This document shows positions 15,224 through 30,874 of a stretch of DNA of 64,000 nt, piece after piece (position 1 is the first letter of the stretch; every line of letters begins with the position of its first letter). Under the pieces are notes generated by a model. The model was given only the letters and a program-made list of their open reading frames with translations, was not told where the DNA came from and ran no database searches. Origin of the DNA: Lepidodermella squamata (lineage: Eukaryota > Gastrotricha). Location: assembly GCA_047495785.1 (NCBI GenBank), contig JBLDXI010000001.1, forward strand, positions 62,001-126,000, read 5' to 3'. A program made the translations under genes and the position numbers.

Positions 15224-17818
15224 CTAAGAAGTTGCATTGTTTGCATGGTGATAATCAGCAATGTTCGCGACGCCCAACACCGTGGAGGGCGAGCGCGAGC
15301 ACGAGCTCATTTGGCCGTCGTCTTGGCAATCGTCCATCATGCCATCCATCAGCTCATCGTCGACACCGTGCCCGTTCAAATCCCTGGAATTTCCATTCAC
15401 TAAAAAAAGCGAAAGCAAAATTACAGATAATGAAAGTCTTAATTTGAAAAACTGACCTTCTTCATCTGCCTCTTCCTCGAACCCAGTATTGTTCTCGCCG
15501 TACCACGTGCGTTTCACCTCGCCACGGCGTGACTTGAGCAAATTTTTGTACTCACTGATGCGCAGACGCCGCCCGTCGACCACGCACGTTCGCTTCGGCC
15601 GAGGGCGGTAACGGTAGTCCGGGTGCTTCTCCATGTGCTCCTTGCTCAGTTTTGATTGCTCCTCGTAGTAGGGCTGTTTCTCCGCCGGCGACATGTCTTT
15701 CCACTTGCAGCCGAGTATCTTCGAAATGTTCGAGTTGTGCATGTCAGGGCAACTCTTCAGAATCTTGCGCCGTTCCTCCCGCGCCCACACCATGAACGCG
15801 TTCATCGGGCGCTTGATGTGCGGCTTCGACGGCGCCGCCGCCGCTCCGTCCCCTCCATCGAAACCGTCGTCACCGACAGCCGCAGCAGCAGCCGCGGCAC
15901 GGCCGTTTTTAGCCGCCGATTTCGACCGGCTTCTCGGTTGCTGAAGGCCAGCAGCACTGCCGCCAACCGCTTTCCTGCCACTCGAACCCGGCGAGTTTTC
16001 GCTCAGCGCGGCTTTGTTATTATTACTAGACGCGATCTGATTGTTAAGATTGCCGTTGCTCAGGTACGAATTATCGTCGTAGTGGTCGAGGTCGTCGTCG
16101 CAATCCACGCTCAGCTCCGAGTCCCTGGTGGTTTTCGACGCCTTGGCGACGGGTGATCGATTCACAGCCGTGAGTGTTTTCTCGGCATTGTTGTTCGAGG
16201 CGGCGAGGGCGACGGCGTGGTTGATCTGCTGCAGGAGTTGCTGTGTCGGCAGGAAGTTGCCGACGTTGAACAGCTGCGGCAGGCCGGCGATGGAGTTGAC
16301 GGGGATGAAGCCAACTGCGGCAGCGGCAGCCGCTGCCAACTGGTCGAGTTGCGCCGCAGTCGCCGCGGCCGGCGGACTTAGCGACGATGGTGACGAGGCG
16401 TTGGTTTTGTGGTTGCTGGTCGACGACAGGTCGGCGGCGGAGTTTCCGTTGAGCAAACGCTGCGACTGTGACGAGTGGGCCGGCGGAGGTTGTTGCGCCC
16501 GGCTCTTCGACCCGTCAATGTCCGATCGCGGTGAGTTCTCGCTGGCGCCGAAGTGGCGCGGTTTCGCCAAGTTCAGCGCATCTGAGGCATTCTGCATGAA
16601 GTTTCCTGAAAATTGATTAAAGATTTAGTATGATATTTTGTTCGCCTTGGCATATAGGCATCGCTTTAACCGCATCTTTTGCGGAACCGCTCAAACAATA
16701 GGCTCACTCTGAAGTAATGAATTCTTTACTTTGGCGATACAAAAAATGAGACTTAAATTATTAGATTAGAATTGCATCTCGGGGCCTACTTGCTTCAAGG
16801 ATCCAAAGCTGGAATAGTTGAGGTTGAGGGGTGGCATCCATCGGTATACATCGGTAAAAGTGGAGAAAATCCTCGACAGAATTGATTTCGTCAATCGTCG
16901 TGTTTTAGTTCACGAAGCCTCTCATGAGATACGAACTAGTTTTGAAAGTCTATTATCGCTCAACTCTACTACAATAATTAGATCCCAGTTTTTTCTGGTT
17001 TATAACGGGAATTAATTTAGCGGGAACAAGGTGAGACAAATCCAAATCTATCCAAGCTTTCCAGAGAATTCTAGCAGTTAGCGAAGCTCAATTTTAGGCC
17101 AGACAAATTTCTGATTATTGACATAAAAGTTTCGGATAAAATGAGACATTTGTTACATAATATTACTTGCCGAACTATAATAGCCATTAACCAAAGGTTG
17201 CGTGTCCTCTAATAAAGGTTCAGAACATGGGTCCCGAAATTAAACGACACCCCCTATACCTTGAAATTTTAAGTTGAAATAATTTTTGTGGAATATTTCC
17301 GCATCCTGATCTGCCAGGCAGTTCAAAAATCATCTTTTCCCAAGTTATCTGCATCCATGATTATCTTAATGCCAACACTTGGTAGTGTGTTGTGCAATGA
17401 TAATTTATCAGGCAGCAATTAGACAAGACATATTTTCTTACAGATTTGAAGCTTCAAAAGTTGGGGGCTAACCTCTTTTGCGGGTCGGTTCTTCTTGCCG
17501 TGAGTTGTTGGCCTTGAAATCGTGCTGCTGTTTCAACAGCGCGGACAGATCTTCGATCAGGGTTCTGACGAAGTTCTCCTTCTCACGCTCGGATAGCAGG
17601 CAATCGAGGTGCTTCGACACCAGTTCCATGATCGCCCGCACTCCGGTAGGCCGCGCCCTAGACATGGTGGTATCGGCGCATGACGACGCCTCATCTGCGT
17701 CCGCCTCAAATGGCTCCACTTTATGACACGCCTCGCTGCTGCCGTTGTCGTCGTCGCTGAATTCCTGGCCGTTAGAGACAAGGCGCCGCGCGGGGGTGGT
17801 CTTCCGTTTGCTAGCCAT
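15224..17818 (-). CDS. SoxD: SoxD-family HMG-box transcription factor (SOX5/6/13 type)
   Basis: Three exons, 17818-17473, 16605-15457 and 15399-15224, giving 556 residues. The HMG box (about residues 376-445) begins [19 protein letters not shown] and continues [21 protein letters not shown] and YRPRPKRTC. The following [19 protein letters not shown] is the extension that marks group D Sox proteins. The N-terminal exon has a Leu-rich helical segment (about residues 65-95) where SoxD proteins dimerise. Ala and Gln tracts flank the box. SoxD factors bind AACAAT-type DNA in the nucleus and lack their own activation domain. The last intron (15400-15456, 57 bp) is stop-free and a multiple of three. 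The start ATG (17816-17818) is the first one; further upstream coding exons are possible in the long non-coding region behind it. Confidence 0.92.
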
Positions 17819-20800
17819 CAATCAATAACGTGAAAATCGCTTCATGTGGCCTCAGCTTTTTAAGGCAATTCTATTAAATAGAAACGAATTTTTTTCGAGT
17901 TTGGTTCTCAAGGAGGAAGTGAGGGCGATTGTTGTTATTGTTGAGCGGCGCGTCACATTGTGAGATGGCGATGGCTTTGCGTGACAAATAATAAGATGAT
18001 GTGTCAAACAATTTTTCGTGTACACAAGGCTTGTATTATTGTCGACATTATTCAACACCACCACCGTTTAGATAGCAAGTGATACGGGCGACGACGAGAC
18101 AATGGAAGCGCGAAAAAAACGGTGTGATGGGTAAAAAAATAAAAGAAAACAATAGGCTTCAAGAAACAGCACTGGCAAACAATGCAAAGTTACAAAAAAG
18201 GGAGAAGAATATTTTATCTGTATGATGCCGACTTTACTGTATTATTATGTCGGCGCGCGAGAGTAAATATTAAAATATATGCTCGCAACAATAAAACAAC
18301 GCGCAACAAAAACGGCAACGCGCGACATAAAAAGTGGAAACAACAGCCAGGTATCATACTAATAGTAATGATGATAATAAATGTCATCTTGCATGTGCAC
18401 TCCGTTACCTCGAAAAACAATAACAGTAAATTATGTGGGCAAAGCTCACGTACACAGGGCAGAAAAGAGCCATGAAGTTATTGTAACAAAACACCCCGCG
18501 ACTGTCAAAAATGTACCACTCCGGCGAAAGAAAAAGAGCGGCGCTATGCCGATCCTTTCGGGACAATAAAGGCAGTTTTTCGTGAAAAAACAACAGCTAA
18601 GCGATAACTTTGAAAAATTGTTTTGCCAACACGCATCAATTACCATTGTCGTTCTACACTTTTTGACGCGTGCCGACTCAACAACAGACAACACCGGCTC
18701 AACAAAGGCTAGGCCCGTGCGGTTAACAATAAAATAACACAGCAAAAATAATAACAAAATTATTGCCCGGGACTTGAATAAAACACATCTTTCAGGTACT
18801 TTTCTTTAATACCATATATATATAAGAAACCTGCGGCATTTCTCCTGCGAAAGCGCGCGCATGCGGTCTGAAAGTCACAGAAAAACAAGTCGGCGCGCTA
18901 TTAGCATTTTGTTTTGAGAAAATTGCTATCATTATCGTCATCATTATATTGCTGTATGACAGGTTCCTACCTATTTTTCAAGCATTCTGAGCAAGGACCA
19001 AGAAACGATAACTAAGGCGGCCTTTCTATTCAAGTCGGGAAGAACTAACTTTAAAAAAAGGATTAAGGGTGTATAGGCCCCTTGTTCCTTAAATAATATG
19101 AAACCAACGTACTAAATGTGTATACTAAATGTGCTTTATAAAATCCTTGATTTTCTTTACAGCTGAGCTTCCCAACTTAACTAAACCTGGATGAATGCAT
19201 TATCTTAACATGGATGTAAAGAAATGATCCGATGGATGGGATGGCGAGGTAATATAAATAAAAATATAGACAAAGAAAACTAAAAAATCAAGTCGTCCAT
19301 TTTGTGCGACCTTGATGTCGAGGTATGCCTCATTCTGTAATAAACGGCTAGAAATAGTTAGATCAAGAATGAAAAAATAGGATGAAGCCACGCGGAAGCG
19401 GAAGCGACCGTTGAGCGTAACCGATTTCCACGGTCACCTGGATGGTTAAAATTAGTCTAATAAAAAATGTAGCCGTAGTGTAGCATGACGGGATAAAGAA
19501 GCTGTAAGACTATGGTGAAATTTCGTCGTTTCCAGGTTTAATAACGAAATGACTCGTCGGGGTAAAAAATAGGCGACACGGCCGCGCGCTATTTGTCTGT
19601 CAGTCAGTCAGTCGGCAGTCAATGCGTGTTATCGAAATTGAAAAGAGTGTTTGAGATTTTAATAATAATCTTAAAACAGCATCAGTTGCGAACGCTTTTT
19701 GTTCACCTTTAATGTCATTACAAAAATAATGCAGCTGCGCGACGGTGGCGGGCTGAGCGCAGGCGCGCAGGCGACGGTAGCTAGACATTAACGAAGATGT
19801 GATGAGATAAAATAAAAGGCGGCGCGCGTGCGAGCACAAAACACGGCTGGGGAAAAATGCACAACATCATCAAATTATTTTAATAATAACAAAACACAAT
19901 AACGAAATTATACTAATAATAAAGAGGCGCGACTAGGGCGAGTCAAAGCGCAGAAAAACGAATACCTGAGCCGTCGTCATCGTCGCTGTTGTATAGGGCG
20001 ACACGAGCTGCGACACGACGATAATAGGTAATATAATACACTTATAATCACACGTTTTTCGCCGCGGACTTGTGTATTATCATCCGCGTAGTCGCCATTA
20101 TATTTTAGGCGAAGACAACGCACGGGCGTGTTCGCAAAGAAATCGCGAGCGCGCGCGCGCTCAAGCAGATAAATTTTCAAAAGACGCGACGAAGAAAACG
20201 ATGGTGCGCGCTTTTTACAATAATGGCTCGACATTATTATCATCTCCATCGCCATCCATCGTCCTCAGTGTGTGCCGCGGCGAAAATAACGCCAGAGGTA
20301 ATCTATATCTATAGCCCTACCTGCTCACCCTTCACCGTGTTTGCTTTTTTGCTCGCGCTCGAATTTTTTTTCAATAAAATAATAGCAGCAACAGCTCAAG
20401 TAATTATTTTGCAGTGCGCGCGCTGCCAACGCCACAAAGAAAGGAGGCGGCGAGTATTCAGGCGCTTTAAATGCCGCAGATAATGCCAAGGTGTAAACAC
20501 TATACGCTCAAGGAATAAAAGAAAAGTTTTCTTTTCTTCGCAATGCACCAACACGTGGCGAAAAATAACTCCTTACAAAACAGACAATTCTCATAATAGG
20601 AGCTATAATAGGTAGGGCGAGTAGCTATTGAATTTGAATGCGCGACTTATAGCAACAAATCGGATTTAAAAAAGGGGCAGCTGTGACGACTGCAGCCGTA
20701 TTTTATAGCCAAAACACGCACAATGAACAACAAAACGTGTTTTTCGCCGTCCCGACGTGTGTTCAGCCTGATCTTCTTCATTTTATCGCTATTATCATTA

Positions 20801-23800
20801 TCATTTTTAGCAGTATTATTAACAGCAACAATTATTTATTATCGAGATGATGGCTGATGATTATGTTATTCTGAGCTCATCGCGCGCGCCCATTCCGAAG
20901 CATGCGCGCAGACAAAAAGTGTTTCATTACAACAACAGCTGAAGATCATTGTGGCAGTAGGCTAATAAGTGGAAAATATATCGCCGTGCGCGCGCGCTCG
21001 GAGATGAGACCGAGTAAAAAATAATAAACGCTAATAAATACAACACACAGGTCGATGGCATGACGGTGATGATGAGGATGAGGATGATTATCATGATGGG
21101 GGATGAGGATGAGACTTTCGCAACGGGCAAATCATTTGAATTTTGATCAGCTGCTGCAAGGCAAACAGCAGCGCGGGAGATACACAAAAAGATGCAACAC
21201 TTGGAAAAAAGCCACCAGAAGATGTATGATAACAACGTGTATCATTGTACACAGCGATTAAAAAAGCAAAAAATAATGAAGCTAGGGATGAGGGCCGAAA
21301 AATGAGTAGGCGCTCGTCGACAAAGCGAGATCAGCTGGCTGCCGAGGCAAATAAATTTATTGTCGCGGGTTTATTTGCACACTCCTAGCTTACATTTAGG
21401 ACTGAACGCCCGGAGAAAAGGAAAGAAAAAATTTGAATGCAACGAACACGCCAGATGCTGAGCGAGGGAGAGAATTTATTTCAAACGGAACAATACTAGG
21501 TAGCGGCTGGAATAATGGACCTTTATAGCAATTAAGTCTGCATTGTGGTGGTGATGTGTGGCTATAAATAATGGCAGTTACCCTGGCAATTTACATCGTT
21601 ATTACAGTCGTGCGCCGACAACGTGCAATAAATAACCCGCCGATACCGACCTGCCACGTGCCACACGTAATATCGAAAATGATGATGATGTGCCCTCGAT
21701 TGTTTTAAACCCAATAAATTACACGTGCGAAATCTCGCGAAAAACATGGAAACCCTACGAGCTTTATCTGTTCGTCACGCAACGGATAAAGCATCTCACT
21801 CAAATTATATCACCTGTCCTAGGGTATTGAAAAAACAAGGACAATAGGCGCAACCATTGACAAGAGCGATGCTAATAATAGCGAGTATGTTTGATTAAAT
21901 TTGATTTAAAAAAGGAATGACAATCTTCTATCGACGAAAGACTGCTGAAAGTAAGATTTGAACTGGCTTGCAACCGACTATTTAATCTGACAATTATTAA
22001 GTATTGCGACTTAGTATTAAGTTTACAAGCACAATAAAATGCAAAACAATAATAATTTATTTAAAAAAAAGAGAGAGAAACAGGGAAATTAAAATAATAG
22101 CTGGCAGACGCGCGCGCGCGCTCTTTTTTCCGTGACGGCTCTGCGGATCGGCAAAGGCTGGGCTGAAAGGTACGCTGAGAGACGGCGAGTCGGGTCGGTG
22201 CACAAACACGCTTTCTGCGCCATCGCCGTCTTCGACCGCGACAACAAAAAAGTATCAGAAAGCGCCGCATCCTATTTGAAAGAATGGGGCACGTAATAAT
22301 AATAATAATAAATTGGCGCTGTTTCTACTGCTTCGCTTCTGCAGAGCCATTATGTATTTTCTCGGTTTTTTTCATTTTATTATTTAATTCTTCACCGTCA
22401 TTCTTGAGGCTGTTGTTATTTTTCGCCTCGCATTTTATACACACAATTACTACAATAATATATAAAAGATGATGAGCTGAAAAATTGTAGGCGCAGAATA
22501 AGAAGAATGAAAATCGATGCTGACACTCTGAGGCGCGCCGATTCTCGCATGTGCAAACAAAGGAAAGACCGCGCGCGCCCTTCTCACGGCTTTTCCTTTC
22601 TTTTTTTTCATCTATACCTGCGTCGAGCACATACACACGACGGCACGTTACACCTTGCGATAATAAAAACAATAAATCGCGACATAACACGGCGGCTAAT
22701 ATCAAAACAATGAATTTCAAAAGGCGCTCCCGCTCTGCAATAAAATAATATATTATTGTTCTGCAGCGCTGTTTAGCGCTTTTTCTCGCATATAAATGCG
22801 CTTGGATCATTGCTATTATATTGTTTTCCCGTTCGCCTCGTATTTTCGCCGGGAATCGCAAAAGGTATAATCCCGACACAATCACACCGAAAAGCGAATA
22901 AGAAATTGAAAATAGTTGAAAAGAAATCTTACAAAGCAGGACGAAAAGCAAAATATTAACAGAGCCAGGATTTAATCGACAACACTGATTGAATCTAAGG
23001 ACAGGTGGGGACATTAGTGTATCAATTTAAAAATCATGGTATGAGCAATCACATGCATGCGAGCAATGATAGTTTGGAGAAGAACTTGAAGAAACATATT
23101 TTCGTTTCTAACGGATTTATTCCTTAAATCAAGCAATTGATAAGAAGTCTTTCTGATGCTCCCTGCTCAATCTGGTAAAACTACGAGATTTAGCTTTTTA
23201 GAAGCTGTTATAGCTATATTGGCATTATCGAATCATGAATTATCTAGATTGACTCGACGTGGAGTGTCATCAACGAGACCGCTTGATTTAGGCTTCTTCC
23301 CGAAGTCACCCAACGGATGGCAGTTCAATGTACACAAACTCACCTGAAAGTTCCGGAGGATTCGGCAGAAGCTGGCAGCTGGGACGGAAGAAACACGTCA
23401 AATAAAATCTAGATTTCGGCAACTCCGAAATATATGGTGAATAGGTTGCACCAACGCAACACTCTAGGCAAAATAATAAGAAATACGAGCCCTTCGTATG
23501 AGACATTTGAAGTTCCCAGGTAATTCCGCTAAATTGATGCACCAATAAATGACAATAAAAGCAAAGTTGATTATGCGAGCGCGCAAATGTCGCACGAAGA
23601 CACAGAGTCATCGCGGGCATCTTGAGACCTCGCCGACGTTGCCGATGCAAACACTCGCTGAAATCGATAAATTCTAGTCGCTGGTACCGGGCGGGCACTC
23701 GAAGCACGGCTTTGTTGATACACCACGGCACGTCGAGTGTGTACATGGGCGATCGGTGAAAAACAATCACGTCGCCATTCCTTTAAGGTTTTGTTTCGAA

Positions 23801-24402
23801 ATGTTTACTAATCTATTGTCGCTTCAATATATTAATTAACGGTACCAAATAATGCCTATACCTGCCAATTATCAAGTGCATTGTCGCAAGTTGCCAGCTA
23901 TCATCGGCAACTCTCGGCGCCGATTATTTCCAAATCGCTCATTTATTATGCACGTCACCAGAACTCGAAAAGTTCTCTGTATTTACTCAGAATAACATTA
24001 TTGAGACCCGAGGCATGGCTTTTTTACCGCAAAATTGTTTGCGATCATGAATATTGTTTTATTGTTTTATTATAAGCGCTAAATTCTCTTATTCACCATT
24101 GTGGCATTATTTAATTAAAGTGGTATTTGCTTTAGTTAAAGTAATGAGAATTAATTGATTTCAAGATTGTGACAGTGATTTTTAATCAACAGCAAAAATT
24201 ATGCAGGTATAATATATATACTGAGAAAAATAGAGCGTTTTAAACGCTTTCGCGAAAAATAATCCATCATGCAGAACATTTTCGTTAAAAAATGAGATAA
24301 CAACATTTGGCGTAGTTTCAGAAACCATCCGCGCTGCAGAAAAATAGGATAATTTATAACGAGGCATTCATCGTTACTGGTGATGAGATGAGCTGGTAGC
24401 CT
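17819..24402. other. Large non-coding interval between SoxD and KLF-like genes
   Basis: About 6.6 kb with no supportable gene. From about 18.1 to 22.9 kb it alternates AT-rich trinucleotide runs (ATAATA/TTATTA, for example 22295-22312) with short alternating GC runs: 18853-18860, 20147-20162, 20880-20889, 20985-20999 and 22109-22123. This is unlike the flanks. It lies upstream of SoxD and downstream of the KLF-like gene, so it is the likely home of SoxD promoters, enhancers or untranslated exons. That role is inference. Confidence 0.45.
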
Positions 24403-26244
<1,842 letters not shown>

Positions 26245-29200
26245 TACACCGTCCCAATCCCGCCCGTCAGTTCAAATTTATCAAATGTAATCTATTATTA
26301 AATGAAGAAATTGTGTTCAAATGAACAAAATCAGTATGGTGGGAAGTGGGACATAACAATGTAAGGGTTTTATGTAAGGAGTAGCTTATTCAAGGCATTG
26401 GTCATGGTAGGATGGGCTTAGGCCTTCTTATTTCCTCCATTATTCACACTATTCATAGCTAGCTCACAACTCAAAGTCTTGAGATTAAGGAAGGGTCCCG
26501 AGATTCGATGTAGTATAAGGAATATTTTAAAATTCTTAACCGTATGGCGATTCGCATGTTACAAATTGATATGAAGTAATAAAATCTAAAGCTCGTTCAT
26601 CGAAGGTATGACGTAGTTGGTAATTAAGGTGGCGAGGAAGTGCTACACTCTCTCAAAGAAATGAGGAGTCATCTCGGGTGAAAAATTGCTAAATGCGGCG
26701 CTGCCACATAACGACGGCTGCAGTTGTGCTGTTGCTGCGTTTTTTGAGCCATTGTTCGTCGGCCAAAAAGTTGAAACTTAAAACAGCACAGTTCAGCTAT
26801 TTATCGAGCCGGCATAGCTGGCAGCAGTGGCGAAGGACGAAACGGCATTGTGGGCACCTCTCGTAGTAAACACGTTTTGTGCTTCGCTCGCAACACCTAA
26901 TACTGCCGTGTGCTGCCGAGCCGCGGCAAGGAAAAAAGGCGTATTCACGCGGCGTTGGGCTCTAAAAATTGAATCCAACTCGTGGCACAATAGCCGCAGA
27001 GCCGTGGCCGTATTTTATCCGTCGTCCTATGTATTGTCGAGCTTTGCATTTACCTTTGCGTTAATGCCGCGCTTTGTTGCGCTCTGCAACATACTGTTTT
27101 AATTTGCTACTGCTACTACTGTTGCTGTCTTGTTATTTTTTTAAACAAAAGTTGCCAACATGTGGTAACCGCCAACACGAGTGTTCTACACCTTTTCGCG
27201 GCAACGGCCGGCTCTGCGCCGTTCCGCCAAATGTAGCCCGCTGTCGACTGCAACACTTGTTGTTTCTTCTTACATTCTTTTTTTGCGCGCGCGCCGCTGT
27301 AATATTTTGATGAAAATAATAGTTGGCGCATTTTTGGCCATCATCATCATCGTCATCATCGACGTGTCGAGCGGCGCTGTTTTGTTGAAAAATATCCGTC
27401 GCTCGAAAGCGCGCTGCCGCCGGCGACGACAGCGCGACAACTGCCCACCACCTTACGGTAATTATTTGAGCGGCGGCGGCGGCGGCGCGGTTGCTGCCGG
27501 CTCGCGTGAAGGCCCTTTCTTCGGCATCGCCATTGGAGTGTAAACAAAAAACAAGGCCGGCGAACACGCTCGTTTAGGAAAAAAGCGAGGCTAAAACATC
27601 TGACGTAACTACAGCGCTGCAACTGTTTCATTCGTGATGATTACTATAAGCCGGTGGTTGCTTTTGCCGCCGTTTGACAGCAGGTGGCTCGTCGGCAGCC
27701 CTCGTGTTGCCTTGTGCTGATGTTATTTTCCGTTTTTCAACACCATTCACACACCGGGCACCCGCCTCTGTTTGCGGAAATTCTCACGCTAAGCGAAAAA
27801 GCCAGGAGAGCGATTCTGCAATGAAATAGACGTGGCCAAAAAGTGCTAGGCAAATTGAAACTTAATAGCCACAATGGCTCTTGAACGCAGACGTAAAGGG
27901 TATCTAACGTGATTTTTTCAATTTTCGGCGCCTATTTTTAGATGAGAAACTCAGTGAGCCATCGGAAATCAGAGTTGATAGATTTCACGGCAACCAACGG
28001 CGACTCAGCGTGTGGGAGTTCCCCGCCTGCAACTGAAAACCAGTAGAAAACTTAAGAGTTGATCCATTCATTGACTTGACCGGAACAAGCTTGAACAATC
28101 AGCAGAGCCAAATGACATTTTATTCGTTTCTACAGAAGCCATGACAAAAGCAGGCTGACAGCTTTAGAAAGGATAAGGCACGTGCCCTGATCGATGCGTC
28201 CACGCGTTGCAATTTCGCTTTATTTGCACAGAAAATTGCACAAGTTTTGTAACCTCAAGTCTTCAATCCAAGTATATCTCGGATCCTCTTACAAGTTCAA
28301 TCCTTCGATATAATCTTCAATTGGTTTGAATCCGGATAATAGTCGGACAAAATAGAAACAGTGAGACGGCTATTAACTCTATCTTTTTGCACTTGAACGG
28401 TATTTTATTTTATTTTTACACATATAGGTAGAAGGTTGAGATGTATTGTCTAAATGATTATCAGCCATTCGCTGCCGATCACCCCTCATCTCCAATCCAT
28501 ATATCTGAGTCGGTAAACTACGCCGTAAGTGCTTACCTCTAGTTTCAGTGTTTTCTGTTTTACTTTTCCCGTTTATGTAGCGATGCAAAATTTTAAGGTG
28601 TTGGTTTGGATCTAGTAGAATTGTATGAAATTACCCCGAATGACACTTTAACCCAATTAGATTGCCTAAATGACGCATAGATACCATAAGCTAAATTGGA
28701 TTTAGAGACAGCTTGATACGTTTTATTATATGCGTCACTGTGAGGTGTCACCGTGGCCAGCTTAGCGCAAGTGATTGATCCTTTGAAATACCAGGACGCA
28801 ATTATATCGCGCCTTCCGCGCCATCGATATTCAGGCGAAGTGGCTATGCCCATGAAATGAGGGGTGGGCGCTCAATTTGACGACGCAAACTCAATGAAAT
28901 CAACTCCTACTCTCATACGTTGAGCGCCAAAACAACTCGCCGATCGAACGCGGCCGAATCTGCAAGAATGCCGTAAAGCCCCATTCGGCGCACTCGGTTT
29001 TCCGTCATCATTACTTCAGCACAGCCGCTGATCCCGAGCAATTACATTGGAATTAAGCTTGGATCACGGCGAAATAGCCAAACAGTGCGCCGGAAATTGT
29101 TTGCAAAAATATGCGCCACGCGCAAGTGGGTAAAAACGTATTTAAAACTCAACGCCAACCAGCCATAGCATTCTCTCTGATTTTTGCTGGCGCACCAGCG

Positions 29201-29396
29201 ACGTGATGGCCACCGGTTGAGCGCTTCCGCTTGACACCATCTATTTTAACCGACTTGGGCGCTACTCGGAAGCGCTGACGCAAACGCTGTTTTACGACCC
29301 TAAAGATGGACACATGCTCCGGTTTTACACGATATTCCATTTAATTTTAGGTTATTTTTATTTTAGTTATCAACTCAGTTTCATCAATCTTGATAA
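26245..29396. other. Non-coding interval upstream of the KLF-like gene
   Basis: About 3.1 kb between divergent genes. From about 26.7 to 27.7 kb it is G+C-rich with repeated GCCGC/GGCGGC tracts and CATCATCATCGTCATCATC-type runs (27341-27360), resembling the composition upstream of SoxD. Long frames here result from low stop density and show no domain. A pyrimidine-rich AG (29349-29350) and a second one (29365-29366) precede the neuropeptide ATG. Confidence 0.4.
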
Positions 29397-29944
29397 ATGG
29401 CACATTTTTCTTCTAAAAACTGGTTCGGTGCATCTGTGCTATGTTTGGTAGCATTGGCCGTTGTAGTTTCTGGTGAGTTTGCCATAAAGCCACTGCGATT
29501 AATTATAATATTTAAAAATGCCTTAATTTAGCCCATGTTGACGATCATCAAGACAAGCAAGTGCACAACCGTCAGCGTCGACAGGCCTGGCTGCCGCGTA
29601 TCGGCCGCCGAACCACTTTAGTTTTGCCACGAACTGGTCGGCCGGAGGATGAGGTTTTCACCGAGTCTTTCGACAACACGATCCGCCAAGCTCTCCGTGA
29701 CTTCGCCAGCCAGCAACCCGCTAATGATGACTGCGGTTCGTTTGTTTCCAACCCTATTACTGATCAATTTTTAACCTCATAAATCATAGACCTGAAAGCC
29801 AGTAAGACTAGCAAGCGCGCCGACCGAAACCCGCCGTCAGTGATGATGCGTCTCGGCAAGCGTTCTGCGCCATGCAAGCGATCTGGATCCAGTGAGGCGG
29901 AGGCTCTCGATGCTCTGAAGCGGCTGGGAATTCGCTTGCTCTAA
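29397..29944 (+). CDS. PRXamide-type (pyrokinin/CAPA/neuromedin U-like) neuropeptide precursor
   Basis: Three exons, 29397-29472, 29532-29735 and 29790-29944; 144 residues. A hydrophobic signal peptide (about residues 1-26, ending VVVSA) is followed by dibasic-bounded segments. Predicted products are QAWLPRI-G before RR, TTLVLPRT-G before R, and ADRNPPSVMMRL-G before KR. In each, the Gly is the amide donor, giving LPRI-amide, LPRT-amide and MMRL-amide ends. The Gln after the first RR could become pyroglutamate. Two cysteines (in NDDC and SAPCKR) might pair. The PRX-amide ends suggest ligands of the neuromedin U/pyrokinin/CAPA receptor class; the assignment is inference from short motifs. A pyrimidine-rich AG lies 30 nt before the ATG, and AATAAA is at 30313-30318. 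Confidence 0.8.
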
Positions 29945-30312
29945 ACTGGAAACCAACATGGAAGTTCTAGCCGTTGTAGTTTTCGTGATGCGAATTGAGT
30001 TCGACGTCCGAGTATTATCGATTTAATAGGCCACGACGAACAGCTGTTGTGCAACATTGTGCGTGATATAAATCCCAGAAAAACTGAAGGTGAAACACAG
30101 AGAAATCCTCGCGCTCCAACTTCTTCCAGCGCCACCCGAGATGCGAAATTTATTGCCGCTTTGTTGTCTCGTGAATGTGATTTTAATTTATGAATGCCTT
30201 GTCGTTGCGACTGGATCTCGCAACCACCCCTGTAATTTCTTTGTTTGACCCGTGATTTTTCCTATCCTGTCTTTTTCAGTTTATTTTTGCGTACGTTCGA
30301 GAACAACTTGAA

Positions 30313-30318
30313 AATAAA
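30313..30318 (+). terminator. Poly(A) signal AATAAA of the neuropeptide gene
   Basis: AATAAA about 370 nt after the stop codon, the only canonical signal noticed downstream of this gene. Confidence 0.5.
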
Positions 30319-30874
30319 ACAGTCAATCACACAAAAATATTATTCTTCAGGTAGGAGCTGGTTTGCGTAGCGTCCAAATACACCTAAAAAGCAAGCATTT
30401 AACCAACTTCAATAGGGCAATGGTATAGTGAACTCACGTCTGGCCCACGCCTGACATTGCGACGATTCGATAGCCCAAAGCGTCGAGCCGGTCAAGAACA
30501 ATTCGAGGGGTCAAAGGACTTTCATAATGAGAGCTGAATTAATGGTAAAATGTAATGAAAAAGCCATCTTAATAGACGATACGTACAAATTATTTCCCGT
30601 CTCGGTAATCAATGCCGCATCGAGTTGCTTCATCAGTTCGGGATCTGAACCTGCATCTCCGCAGGTTGTAGGGCCAATCTCAAGCCGAATTCTCGTGCTG
30701 ATGATAACATGCGATGCCATAGTTATAAGAAGAGTTTTATTCTAGTTGAGAAACCCACACAGCTATGTTCATGTCATGTTTAGAATCGCAGCATGGCATA
30801 ACACGGTTCGCGCTCTTCCAACAAAACGTAATACATGAGGATGAAAACAAGTTGCGTGACGGCAACACTTGTAT

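Noticed and set aside
22325-23014. 229-codon minus-strand open frame between SoxD and the KLF-like gene
   Set aside because: It lies in low-complexity sequence with few stops. The translation is a jumble of hydrophobic and basic runs without a domain, and no splice sites extend it sensibly.
23306-23770. 154-codon minus-strand frame downstream of the KLF-like gene
   Set aside because: No recognisable domain and no continuing exons. Its second half reads like translated non-coding DNA; kept only as a remote possibility.
27133-27567. 144-codon minus-strand frame in G+C-rich DNA upstream of the KLF-like gene
   Set aside because: Repetitive GCC/GTC content keeps stops rare; the translation has Ala and Asp runs and no domain.
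29149-29340. 63-codon basic minus-strand frame just upstream of the neuropeptide gene
   Set aside because: Short, no homology recognised, no acceptor or signal; considered as a divergent gene but unsupported.
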